Source: Pseudomonadota bacterium (GTDB lineage Bacteria; Pseudomonadota; Alphaproteobacteria; Rhizobiales; Beijerinckiaceae). Taken from it: a DNA stretch of 64,000 bases. Made by a program: the position numbers and the translations under genes. The stretch spans positions 434,001-498,000 of the forward strand of contig JAIUNR010000001.1 of assembly GCA_020161575.1 (NCBI GenBank). The letters are read 5' to 3'. The notes below the pieces were generated by a model, which worked only from the letters and a program-made list of their open reading frames with translations, had not been told where the DNA came from and did not search any database. Shown piece after piece: positions 8,724 through 17,508 of the stretch (positions are counted from its first letter, which is position 1; each line of letters starts with the position of its first letter).

Positions 8724-9709
8724 ACCGCAAGAGCGAGCCCCCCGAGACGACACGCGCGCCGCGCGCTTTCCGCCTTGATCCCGAAGGGCGGACGGAGGCT
8801 GCGGAGATCGAGGCGACGCCCGATTTCACCGCGCTGCCGGATGATCTTCGCGAAACGCCTCCAGTGCCCCGATCTTCCTGGCTCCGGACACTTTTCTGGT
8901 CTGCCCTCGGCCTTCTTCTCACGCTGGCGCTGTTCGATGCCGGCTGGGCCCTGGCCCAATCCCTGGCGATGCGCGCGCCTTGGCTGGAGCAGGTGGTATG
9001 GGCCTTGATGGCGCTGATGGCCCTGATCCTGCTGATCTGGTTGCTTCGGGAGATGATGGCGCTGTTCCGGCTCCGGAAAGTATCGGCCTTGCGCGCCCGC
9101 GCCGAAAGCCTGGCCGACATACCGGAGAGCGCCAAGGTTCGGCGTTTCGCGCAGGATCTTTCCGCCTTCTATGCCCGCGATCCAGCAGGAAGCACCGCGC
9201 AGGCGGAGCTTGCGCGCATTCTCGACGAGATCCATGACGGACCGACCTTGCTCGCGCTCACGGAACGCACGCTCCTGAGCGAGCGCGATGCACGTGCGCG
9301 CAAGGCCATCGCGGAGGCGGCGCAACGTGTTTCTGTCGTCACGGCGCTTTCTCCGCGCGCCATCGTCGATATCGCTTTCGTGCTGGTGCAGGGTGTGCAG
9401 TTGATCCGGCGCCTGTCCCAGATCTATGGCGGCCGGGCGAGCGGAGCAGGCCTGCTTCGCCTTTCGGGGCGCGTGCTGGTGCATCTGCTGATCACCGGCG
9501 GCGTGGCGATGGCGGACCAGCTCCTTTCCCAGGTGGTTGGCGCAGGGCTTGCCGCGCGCCTTTCGGCAAAGCTGGGCGAGGGGGTGCTGAACGGCGTGCT
9601 GACCGCGCGGGCAGGAATTGCCGCTGTAGCCCTGTGCCGGCCCATGCCCTTCCGGGAAAATGCGCCAATACAACTATCAGAAGTTGTAAAAATATCAATC
9701 GCTCAATGA
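8720..9709 (+). CDS. ycjF: YcjF-family (DUF697) inner membrane protein
   Basis: A 329-residue partner of YcjX. The first ~50 residues are hydrophilic, followed by two transmembrane helices at about 56-77 and 91-110. A helical domain and a C-terminal hydrophobic region with the DUF697 character follow (an ALSPRAIVDIAFVLVQ segment, then RLLVH and GGVAMADQLLSQ-like stretches). It is translationally coupled to ycjX upstream and followed by a weak terminator at 9728. The pair probably forms a membrane-associated complex; a definite cellular role is not established. Confidence 0.9.
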   Translation: MNRKSEPPETTRAPRAFRLDPEGRTEAAEIEATPDFTALPDDLRETPPVPRSSWLRTLFWSALGLLLTLALFDAGWALAQSLAMRAPWLEQVVWALMALMALILLIWLLREMMALFRLRKVSALRARAESLADIPESAKVRRFAQDLSAFYARDPAGSTAQAELARILDEIHDGPTLLALTERTLLSERDARARKAIAEAAQRVSVVTALSPRAIVDIAFVLVQGVQLIRRLSQIYGGRASGAGLLRLSGRVLVHLLITGGVAMADQLLSQVVGAGLAARLSAKLGEGVLNGVLTARAGIAAVALCRPMPFRENAPIQLSEVVKISIAQ

Positions 9710-9727
9710 GTAATTGCGGAAATTCCT

Positions 9728-9755
9728 GCCCTCCTCCCAAGGAAAAGGGCGTTTT
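9728..9755 (+). terminator. Probable terminator after ycjXF
   Basis: An imperfect hairpin with GCCCT/AGGGC ends (9728-9732 with 9746-9750) and a further paired segment inside, followed by GTTTTC. It lies 18 bases past the ycjF stop and separates it from the flagellar promoter at 9817. Confidence 0.45.
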
Positions 9756-9816
9756 CTTCCAGCAACTATTGCGTGTATATTGAATTAACCCCTTGAATTA
9801 TATGACCTGATCGCTC

Positions 9817-9832
9817 TGGCACGGCCCTTGCC
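9817..9832 (+). promoter_or_regulatory. Sigma-54 (-24/-12) promoter of first flgE
   Basis: The sequence TGGCACGGCCCTTGCC matches the RpoN consensus TGGCACG-N4-TTGC in all fixed positions, with GG at 9818-9819 and GC at 9830-9831 separated by ten bases. It lies about 88 bases upstream of the flgE start at 9920. Sigma-54 control of hook genes is established in Caulobacter, which supports the assignment. Confidence 0.85.
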
Positions 9833-9919
9833 AACTTGAATGCCAAGGCAAGGGGTTTGTCAGGTCTCGCGTTTTACCCCTCGCCGCCAGTTTTTTTCAG
9901 AGCGACGGGGTTCGAGCTC

Positions 9920-11266
9920 ATGGGTATCTTCGGTGCAATGACTACGGCGATTTCTGGCCTCAACTCCCAGAGCTTCGCCCTCGAGAACATCTCAGGCAAC
10001 ATTGCCAACAGCCGCACCACCGGCTTCAAGCGGGTCGACACATCCTTCGTGGATATGGTGCCGGATCTGCCGCCGCGCCGCGAGCGCTCGGGTTCGGTGA
10101 GCGCGTTCAGCCGCAACACGGCGAGCATCGGCGGCGATATCGCCGACAGCCAGATCAAGACCAATATGGGCATCACGGGCGAAGGCTTCTTCGTCGTCAA
10201 GGCGAAAACGGGCGATGCCGCCGGCGCGCCGCTCTTCGCGGGCAAGCAGATGTATACCCGCCGCGGTGATTTCGATCTCGATCGCAATGGCTATCTCGTC
10301 AACGGCGCGGGCTATTACCTGATGGGCTTCCCCATCGATCCGGTGACGGGTGCGGTGACGGCCTCGACGCCGGGCATGCTGCGGGTTTCCAACAACAACC
10401 TGCCGGCGCGCGCGACCACCACGGTCGAATACAACGCCAACCTGCCGAAATATCCGCTGACGACCAACGCCAATCCGCTGGTCCCCAACTCCGAACTGCT
10501 GACCGGCGCGCTCTATACCGGCGCCACGATCGCGGCTGCGGATGAAACCCCCTTCCTCAACATGACCATCGCCGGTCAATCGGTCACGGTTTACGATTCC
10601 GCAGGCTCGCCGGTGAATGTCCAGATGCGCTGGGGCAAGACCACCAACACCGCGCCGGAGACCTGGAGCCTCTATTATATGTCGGACTCGAACGCGGTCG
10701 GCCCGGCTGCGAAATGGACCCGCGTCGCCAACAACGTCCAGTTCAACGCATCCGGCCAGCTCACCAGCCCCCCCGGCGGCGTCATCACCGGCACTTATAC
10801 GGTGAACGGCGTCACCACGGGTTCGATCAACCTCAACTTCTCGTCGAACGGCCTGACCCAGTTCGCCGATCCGAACGGCCAGATGCGGCCCAACCGCATC
10901 ACCCAGGACGGTTATCCGACCGGCTCGCTGGAGGATGTCGCGGTCTCGGATGGCGGCAAGGTCGTGGGCTCCTATTCGAACGGCCAGACGGTCGCGCTGG
11001 CGGAAGTGCCGCTGGCGCAGTTCGCCTCGGATAACCAGCTCAAGCGCGGTGATGGCGGCGTGTTCGAGGAGACGCTCGAATCCGGGCAGGCGCTGATCGG
11101 CTCGGCGGGCCGTGCGATTGTCGGTTCCTCGACCGAGCAGTCCAACGCGGATATCGCGGACGAATTCTCCAAGATGATCGTCACCCAGCAGGCCTATTCA
11201 GCCAATACCCGCGTGCTCACCACCGCCCAGAGCATGATGCAGGATGTGATGAACATCATCCGCTAA
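9920..11266 (+). CDS. flgE: Flagellar hook protein FlgE, first tandem copy
   Basis: A 448-residue hook subunit. It starts MGIFGAMTTAISGL and has the conserved rod/hook N-terminal motif with NIANSRTTGFKR. The middle is made of beta-rich domains, and the C-terminus ends ADEFSKMIVTQQAYSAN-type followed by TAQSMMQDVMNIIR, the conserved hook helix. FlgE is exported by the flagellar type III system and polymerises into the hook outside the cell. The start at 9920 was chosen because the family begins there; the open frame reaches back to 9836. A second, roughly 60% identical copy follows 313 bases downstream. Confidence 0.93.
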   Translation: MGIFGAMTTAISGLNSQSFALENISGNIANSRTTGFKRVDTSFVDMVPDLPPRRERSGSVSAFSRNTASIGGDIADSQIKTNMGITGEGFFVVKAKTGDAAGAPLFAGKQMYTRRGDFDLDRNGYLVNGAGYYLMGFPIDPVTGAVTASTPGMLRVSNNNLPARATTTVEYNANLPKYPLTTNANPLVPNSELLTGALYTGATIAAADETPFLNMTIAGQSVTVYDSAGSPVNVQMRWGKTTNTAPETWSLYYMSDSNAVGPAAKWTRVANNVQFNASGQLTSPPGGVITGTYTVNGVTTGSINLNFSSNGLTQFADPNGQMRPNRITQDGYPTGSLEDVAVSDGGKVVGSYSNGQTVALAEVPLAQFASDNQLKRGDGGVFEETLESGQALIGSAGRAIVGSSTEQSNADIADEFSKMIVTQQAYSANTRVLTTAQSMMQDVMNIIR

Positions 11267-11579
11267 CCGGAGGGCCGCTCCGGCGGCAAAGAGAATGACC
11301 ATGGGTTCCGCAGCGTATCAGGCGAAAAGCACGGGGGAGGACAACACCTCCCACCGGGCGATCGCTGGCGCCGCGGGGCCCGGCAAGCTTTGCCGGTTAC
11401 CCGGCAAAGGCGACGCGCCTCGAAGGAGGGGAAGTCATAAACGCAACCATAAGTTGTTGAAAACAAAGAAGCGCAACCTTGGCACGAAATATGCGGGTCT
11501 GTGGGCACGGTCCACGGGCGATGCATGGCGCATCGAACGGTTGGCCGGGCTTACCCTGCTGCCAGACGAGGTTGTGTCC
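11267..11579 (+). other. Spacer between the two hook genes
   Basis: There is no credible gene here; the frame of the second flgE is open through most of it but has no conserved sequence. It holds a sigma-54 promoter at 11480. No clear terminator for the first flgE was found, so readthrough into the second copy is possible. Confidence 0.6.
11480..11494 (+). promoter_or_regulatory. Sigma-54 promoter of second flgE/flgK/flgL
   Basis: TGGCACGAAATATGC has GG at 11481-11482 and GC at 11493-11494 with the required ten bases between. It differs from TGGCACG-N4-TTGC only by ATGC in place of TTGC. It lies 86 bases upstream of the start at 11580, almost the same distance as the promoter of the first copy, as expected if the promoter was duplicated together with the gene. 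Confidence 0.75.
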
Positions 11580-12923
11580 ATGGGCATTTTCGGTGCGATG
11601 ACGACGGCGGTTTCCGGGCTTTCGGCCCAGAGCTTCGCCCTCGAGAACATTTCGGGCAATATCGCCAACAGCCGTACGACCGGCTTCAAGCGCGTGGATA
11701 CGGTTTTCTCCACGCTTGTCCCAGACCTGCCGTCACGGCGTGAGATTTCCGGCTCGGTTGCCGCCTATAGCCGGGGTACGACGACCGTGCAGGGCGATTT
11801 CCTGCCCAGTCAGATCGCGACCCATATGGCGCTGACGGGCGAAGGGTTCTTCGCCGTCAAGCAGCGCACCGCCCTGGTCGACGGCTCGCCTGTCTTCGCG
11901 AGTGCCGATTCCTATACGCGGCGTGGCGATTTCGAGGTGTCGAGCAACGGCTTTCTGGTGAACGGTGCCGGTTTCTACCTCATGGGCTACCCGATCGACG
12001 CCAATACAGGCTCCGCTGTCGGCTCGGCCTTGCAGGTTCTGCGGCTGAACAACGACAATCTGCCGGCCAAATCGACCGAGATCATCGAATATCGCGGCAA
12101 CCTGCCGAGCTATCCGCAGACGGAGCAGGCGGACAGCCTCCTTCCCGGTTCCGAATTGCTCACCGGCGCGGCCTATACGGGCGCAACCGTCGCGGCAAGC
12201 GACGAGACCGTGTTCGTCGAGCGCACGATCGCCGGGCAATCGATCACGGTCTACAACGCAATCGGCACGCCGATCGATGTGCAGCTGCGCTGGGGCAAGA
12301 CCTCCAACGCGCCTTCGACCTGGAGCCTGTATTACCTTTCCGATTCCCTCGCCTCCGGCGCGGCGCCGAAATGGTCGCGTATCACCAACGGCGTGACCTT
12401 CGATACCAATGGTCGCATGACTGCGCCGGCGAGCGGCATCATCACCCAGACCTTTACCGTCAATGGCGCGAGCAGCGGTCCCATCGACATGAATTTCGGC
12501 CTTACGGGGCTGACGCAGTTCGCGGATCGCAACGGCGCGCTCTCGCTCAATACGCTCAGCCAGAACGGTTATCCCTCCGGTGTGCGCAAGAGCATCCAGA
12601 TCGGCGATGGTGGGCGCGTGATGGGCGTGTTCTCGAACGGGCAGACCGTTCCGCTTGCGCAGATCCCGATCGCGCAGTTCCCGGCGGATTCCGCGCTGAT
12701 GCGCCGCGATGGCGGGGTCTTCGAGGAAACACTCGAATCCGGCCAGCCGATTTTCGTCGATGCGGGCCGCAATCTGATCGGCGGCAATCTTGAAGGCTCC
12801 AATGCCGACGTTGCCGATGAATTTTCGAAGATGATCGTCACGCAGCAGGCCTATTCGGCCAACACGCGGATCATCACCACAGCACAACAGATGTTGCAGG
12901 ACGTCATGAACGTCGTCCGGTGA
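11580..12923 (+). CDS. flgE: Flagellar hook protein FlgE, second tandem copy
   Basis: A 447-residue paralogue of the upstream hook protein. The N-terminal ~45 residues and the last ~60 residues are nearly the same in the two copies, while the exposed middle domains differ more. Both terminal helices needed for export and polymerisation are intact, so this is not a pseudogene. The start at 11580 follows a GACGAGG ribosome site and yields MGIFGAM as in the first copy. It leads into flgK and flgL, so this copy may be the one co-expressed with the junction proteins. Whether the two mix in one hook or are used at different times is unknown. Confidence 0.9.
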   Translation: MGIFGAMTTAVSGLSAQSFALENISGNIANSRTTGFKRVDTVFSTLVPDLPSRREISGSVAAYSRGTTTVQGDFLPSQIATHMALTGEGFFAVKQRTALVDGSPVFASADSYTRRGDFEVSSNGFLVNGAGFYLMGYPIDANTGSAVGSALQVLRLNNDNLPAKSTEIIEYRGNLPSYPQTEQADSLLPGSELLTGAAYTGATVAASDETVFVERTIAGQSITVYNAIGTPIDVQLRWGKTSNAPSTWSLYYLSDSLASGAAPKWSRITNGVTFDTNGRMTAPASGIITQTFTVNGASSGPIDMNFGLTGLTQFADRNGALSLNTLSQNGYPSGVRKSIQIGDGGRVMGVFSNGQTVPLAQIPIAQFPADSALMRRDGGVFEETLESGQPIFVDAGRNLIGGNLEGSNADVADEFSKMIVTQQAYSANTRIITTAQQMLQDVMNVVR

Positions 12924-12966
12924 CGAGACCCGGCCGGATTTTCCGGCTCGGGTGTAGGAGGAAAAG

Positions 12967-14844
12967 ATGGGTTTGTTCTCCGCCTTGCAGAATGCCGTAT
13001 CCGGCCTGACGATCAATCAGAGCCAGATGAGCCTCATCTCGCGCAATATCGCGAATGCGGGCACGGTGGGCTACAGCCGCCGCGTGATGACCACCAAGGA
13101 GACGAGTGCGCTCGGCATCAATGCCGGCGCCGTCCGCGAGGTTTCGGTCGATCGCGTGCTCGACGATCTGCTCCAGAAGCAGATGCGGCTCGAGGCCGGC
13201 GGCGCCGCCTATTCCGCCGTCCGCGCGGATTACCTCAAGCGCGTCGATACGCTGTTCGGCCAGCCGGGCAGCGCCGCGGGGCTCAATACCATCTATTCGA
13301 AATTCTCGACGGCGATCCAGCAGCTTGCCGGCGATCCCGCTTCGCCGACGATGCGCCTCAACGCGCTCTCGCAGGCGCAGAGCCTTGCCGCTGGACTGAA
13401 CAGCCTCTCCGAGAATATCCAGCTCATGCGCGGCGAGATCGAAGCGCGCATCGCCGACAATGTTGCCGAGGTGAACGGTCTTCTCGATGGTATCGAGCAG
13501 ACCACGCGGAAGCTCAACGAGACTTTTGATTCCGCCACGCGGGCGGGCCTCCTCGACGAGCGCGATAAATATGTCGATCAGCTCTCGACCCATTTCGATC
13601 TGCGCGCCTTCGATAACGGGGCCGGCAATTTCAATATCTACACTTCCGGCGGTGGTCCGCTCTTCATCGAGGGACGCAAGCTTCGCCTCCAGTTCGACGA
13701 GCGTTTCGCCGTTTCCCCGGATTCGCTCTACAATCAGAATGCGGCGATCAGCGGCCTCGGCCATCTCATGATTTCCGATCCTGTCGGTGGTGCCGTTGAT
13801 CTCAACCGCAACGGGCTGATCAAATCGGGCAGTTTCGCCGCCTTGTTCGACCTGCGTGACCGTGCCCTGGTAGAAACCCAGGCGCAGCTCGACGAATTCG
13901 CCGCGGCGGTCACGACTTCGCTCGGCGACCAGACAGTTGCGGGGGTGGCGGCGACGCTGGGACCGCAGCAGGGCTTCACGCTTGATCTCAACGCGCTTCA
14001 GAGCGGTAACGTGATCACGCTTGAATACACCCCGCTGCCGGGCACAGCGAAGCAGAAGGTCTCCTTCGTCAAGGTCAACAACCCGGCTGCCCTGCCGCTC
14101 GCGGCCGGCGCCACGGCGGATCCGAACGATATCGAATACGGGATCGATTTTTCCGGCGGTATCGGCCCGGCGATCACGGCGATCGGCACGGCGCTTGGCG
14201 TCAATTTCACGACGACCAACATGGGTGGCGGCGTTGTCCGCATCCTCGATGACGGCGGAACCAACACCCGCATGAACGCGCTTTCCGCCCGCGCCACGGT
14301 TACGGCGCTGACGGATCAGGGGCTTGCGCTTCCGTTCTTCGTGGATGGCAGCGCGGGGTCGCAGATTTATACCGGCTCCTTCGACAGCGGTCCGCAGAAG
14401 CGCGGCCTTTCGAACGGGCTTCGCGTCAACCCGGCCCTGCTCGCCGATCCCAGCCGCCTGGTGGTCCATACGACGATCCCGACGCCGACCCTGGCCGGCG
14501 ATCCCGCGCGTCCGACCTTCCTGCGGGATCAGCTCCAGAACTGGCAGACCGATTTCACGCCGGCAATCTCGCTCACCGGCTCGACCTCGATCTATCGCGG
14601 GACATCCGGCCAGTTTCTCGATCGCGTCATCGCCACGCAGACTCAGGCCGCCACCAATGCCAATGCCCTTTCGGAAGGGCAGGAGGTCGTGATGGCGGCG
14701 CTCCGGGAGCGTGCCGCCGATATCTCCGGCGTGAAGACAGACAAGGAAATGACCGATCTGGTCGAAATCCAGAACACCTATGCGGCGAATGCCCGCATCG
14801 TTTCCGCCGTTCGCGACATGTTTGACGCACTTCTGAGGATCTAA
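12967..14844 (+). CDS. flgK: Hook-filament junction protein FlgK (HAP1)
   Basis: A 625-residue hook-associated protein. The N-terminus carries the rod/hook motif (SLISRNIANAGTVGYSRR) and the C-terminus ends with the paired helix ending DLVEIQNTYAANARIVSAVRDMFDALLRI-like sequence, both typical of FlgK. It caps the hook and joins it to the filament. A TAGGAGG ribosome site precedes the ATG at 12967. Length is within the range of alphaproteobacterial FlgK. It lies 43 bases after the second flgE and three bases before flgL, so these genes form one transcription unit. Confidence 0.95.
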   Translation: MGLFSALQNAVSGLTINQSQMSLISRNIANAGTVGYSRRVMTTKETSALGINAGAVREVSVDRVLDDLLQKQMRLEAGGAAYSAVRADYLKRVDTLFGQPGSAAGLNTIYSKFSTAIQQLAGDPASPTMRLNALSQAQSLAAGLNSLSENIQLMRGEIEARIADNVAEVNGLLDGIEQTTRKLNETFDSATRAGLLDERDKYVDQLSTHFDLRAFDNGAGNFNIYTSGGGPLFIEGRKLRLQFDERFAVSPDSLYNQNAAISGLGHLMISDPVGGAVDLNRNGLIKSGSFAALFDLRDRALVETQAQLDEFAAAVTTSLGDQTVAGVAATLGPQQGFTLDLNALQSGNVITLEYTPLPGTAKQKVSFVKVNNPAALPLAAGATADPNDIEYGIDFSGGIGPAITAIGTALGVNFTTTNMGGGVVRILDDGGTNTRMNALSARATVTALTDQGLALPFFVDGSAGSQIYTGSFDSGPQKRGLSNGLRVNPALLADPSRLVVHTTIPTPTLAGDPARPTFLRDQLQNWQTDFTPAISLTGSTSIYRGTSGQFLDRVIATQTQAATNANALSEGQEVVMAALRERAADISGVKTDKEMTDLVEIQNTYAANARIVSAVRDMFDALLRI

Positions 14845-14847
14845 GCC

Positions 14848-16371
14848 ATGTCCACATTCTCTACACTTTATCCCTTCGCCGGCGGCAACATCCGCCAACG
14901 TCACCATGCAAATCGGCTCATGGATATGCGCCAGACGCTGGATGATCTCGTCCGGCAAATGTCCAGCGGGAAGAAATCGGAGACTTATGGCGGGCTTGGC
15001 GAATCCCGCGTCTCCTCGCTCACATTCCGCAATCAGCAGGAAATCGCGAACGGGTTCACGGATGTCATCGACGTGACGACCATCCGTCTGCAGGTCATGA
15101 CCCGCTCGACCAATGAGATGCGGACCCTGGCCGAAAAGGCACGCAGTGTCATGCTCGGCACGCGCGGTACCGGCGGCTACCCCGAAATCACTTCGGCGGT
15201 GAAGCAGGTGCAGGCGCAGTTCGAGCAGATCGTCTCGTCCCTGAACGACCAGCACGAGGGGCTCTACCTCTATTCGGGCCGCGCGCGCGATGTGCGTCCG
15301 GTTGTCGATGCCAATACGATGATCTGGGGCGACGGCACCAATGCCGGCCTGCGCCAGGTTGTCGACGAACGGCGTCAGGCCGATATCGGGACCGGCAACG
15401 GCCGTATGCTCTCCACGAATGTCGGTACCCTGACCACGCTCTCCGAAGATGCTGTCGGCAATCCTTTCGGCATCAAGCTTGTGCCCGGCACGGCTGGGGG
15501 CGGCATGACCAACGTCACGGTTGTCGGTCCGGGTGGCGGTCCCACCAATATCAGCTTCAATTTCACCGGGCAGCCGAACCCAGGGGAGCGCGTGACCTTC
15601 ACGATCACGCTGCCGGACGGCAAGACGAAGAATATCGGCTTCGCCGTGGGTGTCGCCGGCGCCGCGGACGATACCGTCTTCAACGTCGGCGCGACGCCGG
15701 CGGATACAGCGCTGAACCTCAAGAACGCCATTGATGGCAAGCTGTCCTCGCTCGCCAGCGGTGAATTGCGCGAGGCTTCCGCCAAGATCGCTTCGGAGCA
15801 GTTCTTCTCGGGTTCGAACACGGTGTTCCCGCCGCGTGTCCAGCCGCCTTTTGCCACCTCCACCAGCTACGCTGTTCCGGGCACGCGCCCGACGGTGATC
15901 TGGTACAAGGGAGACGACAACCTGGCAGTTGCCGCGCGCGATACCCAGCGTGCCGCCGTGGATAGCGGAACCTTCATCAGCTTCGGCGCCCGCGCCAATG
16001 AAGCGCCGCTGCGGGATACGCTCGTGGCGCTCGGGATGTTCCTCTCCGAGGATTATCCGCCGAATGTCGCCTCGACGAAGGATCGCTTCGATGCGGCGAC
16101 TGGCCGCGCGATCGAGATCATGAACACGACGGGAGGGCCGAACGCCATCCTCCAGATGAACAGCGATTTCGGACGCTCGACGGCGCAGGTCATCGAGACC
16201 AAGCAGCGCCATAACGACCGCAAGGAGTTCCTCTCCGGCCTGCTCGCGGAAATCGAGAATGTGGACAACGAGGAAGTCGCGGTGCGGCTCACCTCCCTGC
16301 GCACCCAACTGGAGGCCAGCTATCAGGCCACGGCGCGGGTGTCGCAGCTCTCGATCGTGAACTACCTCTGA
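14848..16371 (+). CDS. flgL: Hook-filament junction protein FlgL (HAP3), enlarged
   Basis: A 507-residue flagellin-like junction protein. The N-terminal ~150 residues form the conserved helical D0/D1 region, with LVRQMSSGKKSETYGGLGESRVSS-like sequence split around residues 28-50. The C-terminal ~120 residues carry the matching helices ending ATARVSQLSIVNYL. It is considerably longer than the common ~300-350-residue FlgL because of a beta-rich, Gly- and Thr-rich insert at about residues 195-350. It is exported and sits between FlgK and the filament. It is the last gene before a strong terminator. Confidence 0.92.
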   Translation: MSTFSTLYPFAGGNIRQRHHANRLMDMRQTLDDLVRQMSSGKKSETYGGLGESRVSSLTFRNQQEIANGFTDVIDVTTIRLQVMTRSTNEMRTLAEKARSVMLGTRGTGGYPEITSAVKQVQAQFEQIVSSLNDQHEGLYLYSGRARDVRPVVDANTMIWGDGTNAGLRQVVDERRQADIGTGNGRMLSTNVGTLTTLSEDAVGNPFGIKLVPGTAGGGMTNVTVVGPGGGPTNISFNFTGQPNPGERVTFTITLPDGKTKNIGFAVGVAGAADDTVFNVGATPADTALNLKNAIDGKLSSLASGELREASAKIASEQFFSGSNTVFPPRVQPPFATSTSYAVPGTRPTVIWYKGDDNLAVAARDTQRAAVDSGTFISFGARANEAPLRDTLVALGMFLSEDYPPNVASTKDRFDAATGRAIEIMNTTGGPNAILQMNSDFGRSTAQVIETKQRHNDRKEFLSGLLAEIENVDNEEVAVRLTSLRTQLEASYQATARVSQLSIVNYL

Positions 16372-16380
16372 TCGCGGGCA

Positions 16381-16437
16381 GCGGGCCTCCTGGCCCGCAT
16401 CGTGGTTCCAACGGGCGCTTCGGCGCCCGTTTTTTTT
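16381..16437 (+). terminator. Terminator of the flgE-flgK-flgL unit
   Basis: A first hairpin GCGGGCC/GGCCCGC at 16381-16398 is followed by a textbook intrinsic terminator: CGGGCGC, a TTCG tetraloop and GCGCCCG at 16412-16429, then eight T residues. Confidence 0.95.
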
Positions 16438-16464
16438 GTCGCTCTTCGTCTTGGGGGGCAGCAC

Positions 16465-16488
16465 AAAAAAGGCGCCCCTTGGGGCGCC
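16465..16488 (-). terminator. Terminator of flbT-flaF
   Basis: A GGCGCCCC/GGGGCGCC stem at 16471-16488 is followed on the minus strand by six T residues. It lies about 50 bases past the flaF stop and back to back with the flgL terminator. Confidence 0.9.
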
Positions 16489-16540
16489 GTTTCCGATCAG
16501 CTGGTGGTGAGGTTGTCGTGCCTCGACGGCCCCGTGCGGT

Positions 16541-16963
16541 TCAGATCGCAGCGGAGAGGGGCTGGCGCTGCTCCGGCGCCGACTGGCGCATGTCGGCTTC
16601 CGCCTTTGCCATAAGGCCGGCTGCGATGCTCTGATTGATCTCGATGAGCAGATCGAGCTTGGACGGGTCTGGCTCGAACAGAATGCGCATGCATTGGTTG
16701 ATGATAAACCGGCCAAGGCCGATGATGTTCTTGCGCAGTTCCGGCGGCAGCGTGCATTCGGCATCGGTGGCGGAAGCCAGGAAGATGGCCCAGACCTGCC
16801 TGTTGTGCGAGAGCGGCTCGTCGATGACGGAAACGCTCGGATCCCAGTTTTCCTTCAGAGCCTGAAGCTTGCTGGCTGCCTTGAGGAGCGCACGCGCTTC
16901 CAGCTCACGCTGACTGAGCGCTAGCGACTGCGTCTTCGCGTAGGCTTGAATTCCGTGCTGCAT
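16541..16963 (-). CDS. flaF: Flagellar biosynthesis regulator FlaF
   Basis: A 140-residue helical protein of the FlaF family, found only in Alphaproteobacteria. It is recognised by the N-terminal AYAKTQSLALSQRELEA segment, the central WDPSVSVIDEPLSHNRQ-type region and its place directly after flbT. FlaF is needed for flagellin secretion or translation and works with FlbT. Its start lies inside the 3' end of flbT, an overlap of 59 bases, which suggests coupled translation. An AGAGGA sequence lies eleven bases before the ATG. Confidence 0.9.
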   Translation of the reverse strand: MQHGIQAYAKTQSLALSQRELEARALLKAASKLQALKENWDPSVSVIDEPLSHNRQVWAIFLASATDAECTLPPELRKNIIGLGRFIINQCMRILFEPDPSKLDLLIEINQSIAAGLMAKAEADMRQSAPEQRQPLSAAI

Positions 16964-17339
16964 GCTCGAACAACGTCCTCTCGTACGCCAGAAGCCTTTT
17001 CGCTTCCTTGAGGGCTTTATAGAACTCAGCGTTTAAGATATGGTTGTGAATGGCCATCAATATGCCAGTAGAACTTGGGACAGCTTGCTGAAAATCTGTC
17101 GCAAATTTGTTGTAAAGGCCAATATTCTCGGACACTTTACCATCGATATACATGAGCTGGATGGCAAGATAGATCAGCTTCGCGGGCGTGTCGGCCGATT
17201 TTGGGCTGAGAATGTCTTTCTCGCGCAGGATCGGCGCATGGCCTTCGATGATCAAGCTGGTTCGCTGATCGCCATTTCTGACCACCGCGGTTCCGATGAT
17301 GATGCGCTCGTTGGGTTTGAGCTCAACTTTAAGGGCCAC
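16905..17339 (-). CDS. flbT: Flagellin synthesis repressor FlbT
   Basis: A 144-residue protein that starts MALKVELKPNERIIIGTAV, the signature start of FlbT. In Caulobacter, FlbT binds the 5' leader of flagellin mRNA and blocks its translation until the hook is finished; FlaF relieves this. Both flagellin genes are 8-12 kb away on the same strand. The 3' end overlaps flaF. An AAGGAGG ribosome site lies just upstream of the ATG. The last ~25 residues are probably disordered and are what the overlap encodes. Confidence 0.93.
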   Translation of the reverse strand: MALKVELKPNERIIIGTAVVRNGDQRTSLIIEGHAPILREKDILSPKSADTPAKLIYLAIQLMYIDGKVSENIGLYNKFATDFQQAVPSSTGILMAIHNHILNAEFYKALKEAKRLLAYERTLFEHAARNSSLREDAVASAQSA

Positions 17340-17508
17340 GGCTGGCCTCCTTCCTTGGAGAAAAGCTGATCATAGGGGCGTAAATAACTCGTTTCGCTTT
17401 GGACGAATCTGACCGACTCGGTGCATGAATGCAATCTCTGGTAGAAGAATTAACAAACTATTTACTGTGAATGCGGCTTTCTTGCCGAACCAAGCAAGGG
17501 AGGGAGCG

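Noticed and set aside
11295..11579. A longer second hook protein starting at 11295
   Set aside because: The extra 95 residues are basic and unlike FlgE, and the sigma-54 promoter at 11480 lies inside that stretch, so the start at 11580 is correct.
12904..16764. A very long open frame (over 1200 codons) on the minus strand opposite flgK and flgL
   Set aside because: It is the antisense shadow of GC-rich flagellar genes: composition is Arg/His/Gly/Ala-rich without hydrophobic cores, and it runs across known genes and both terminators.
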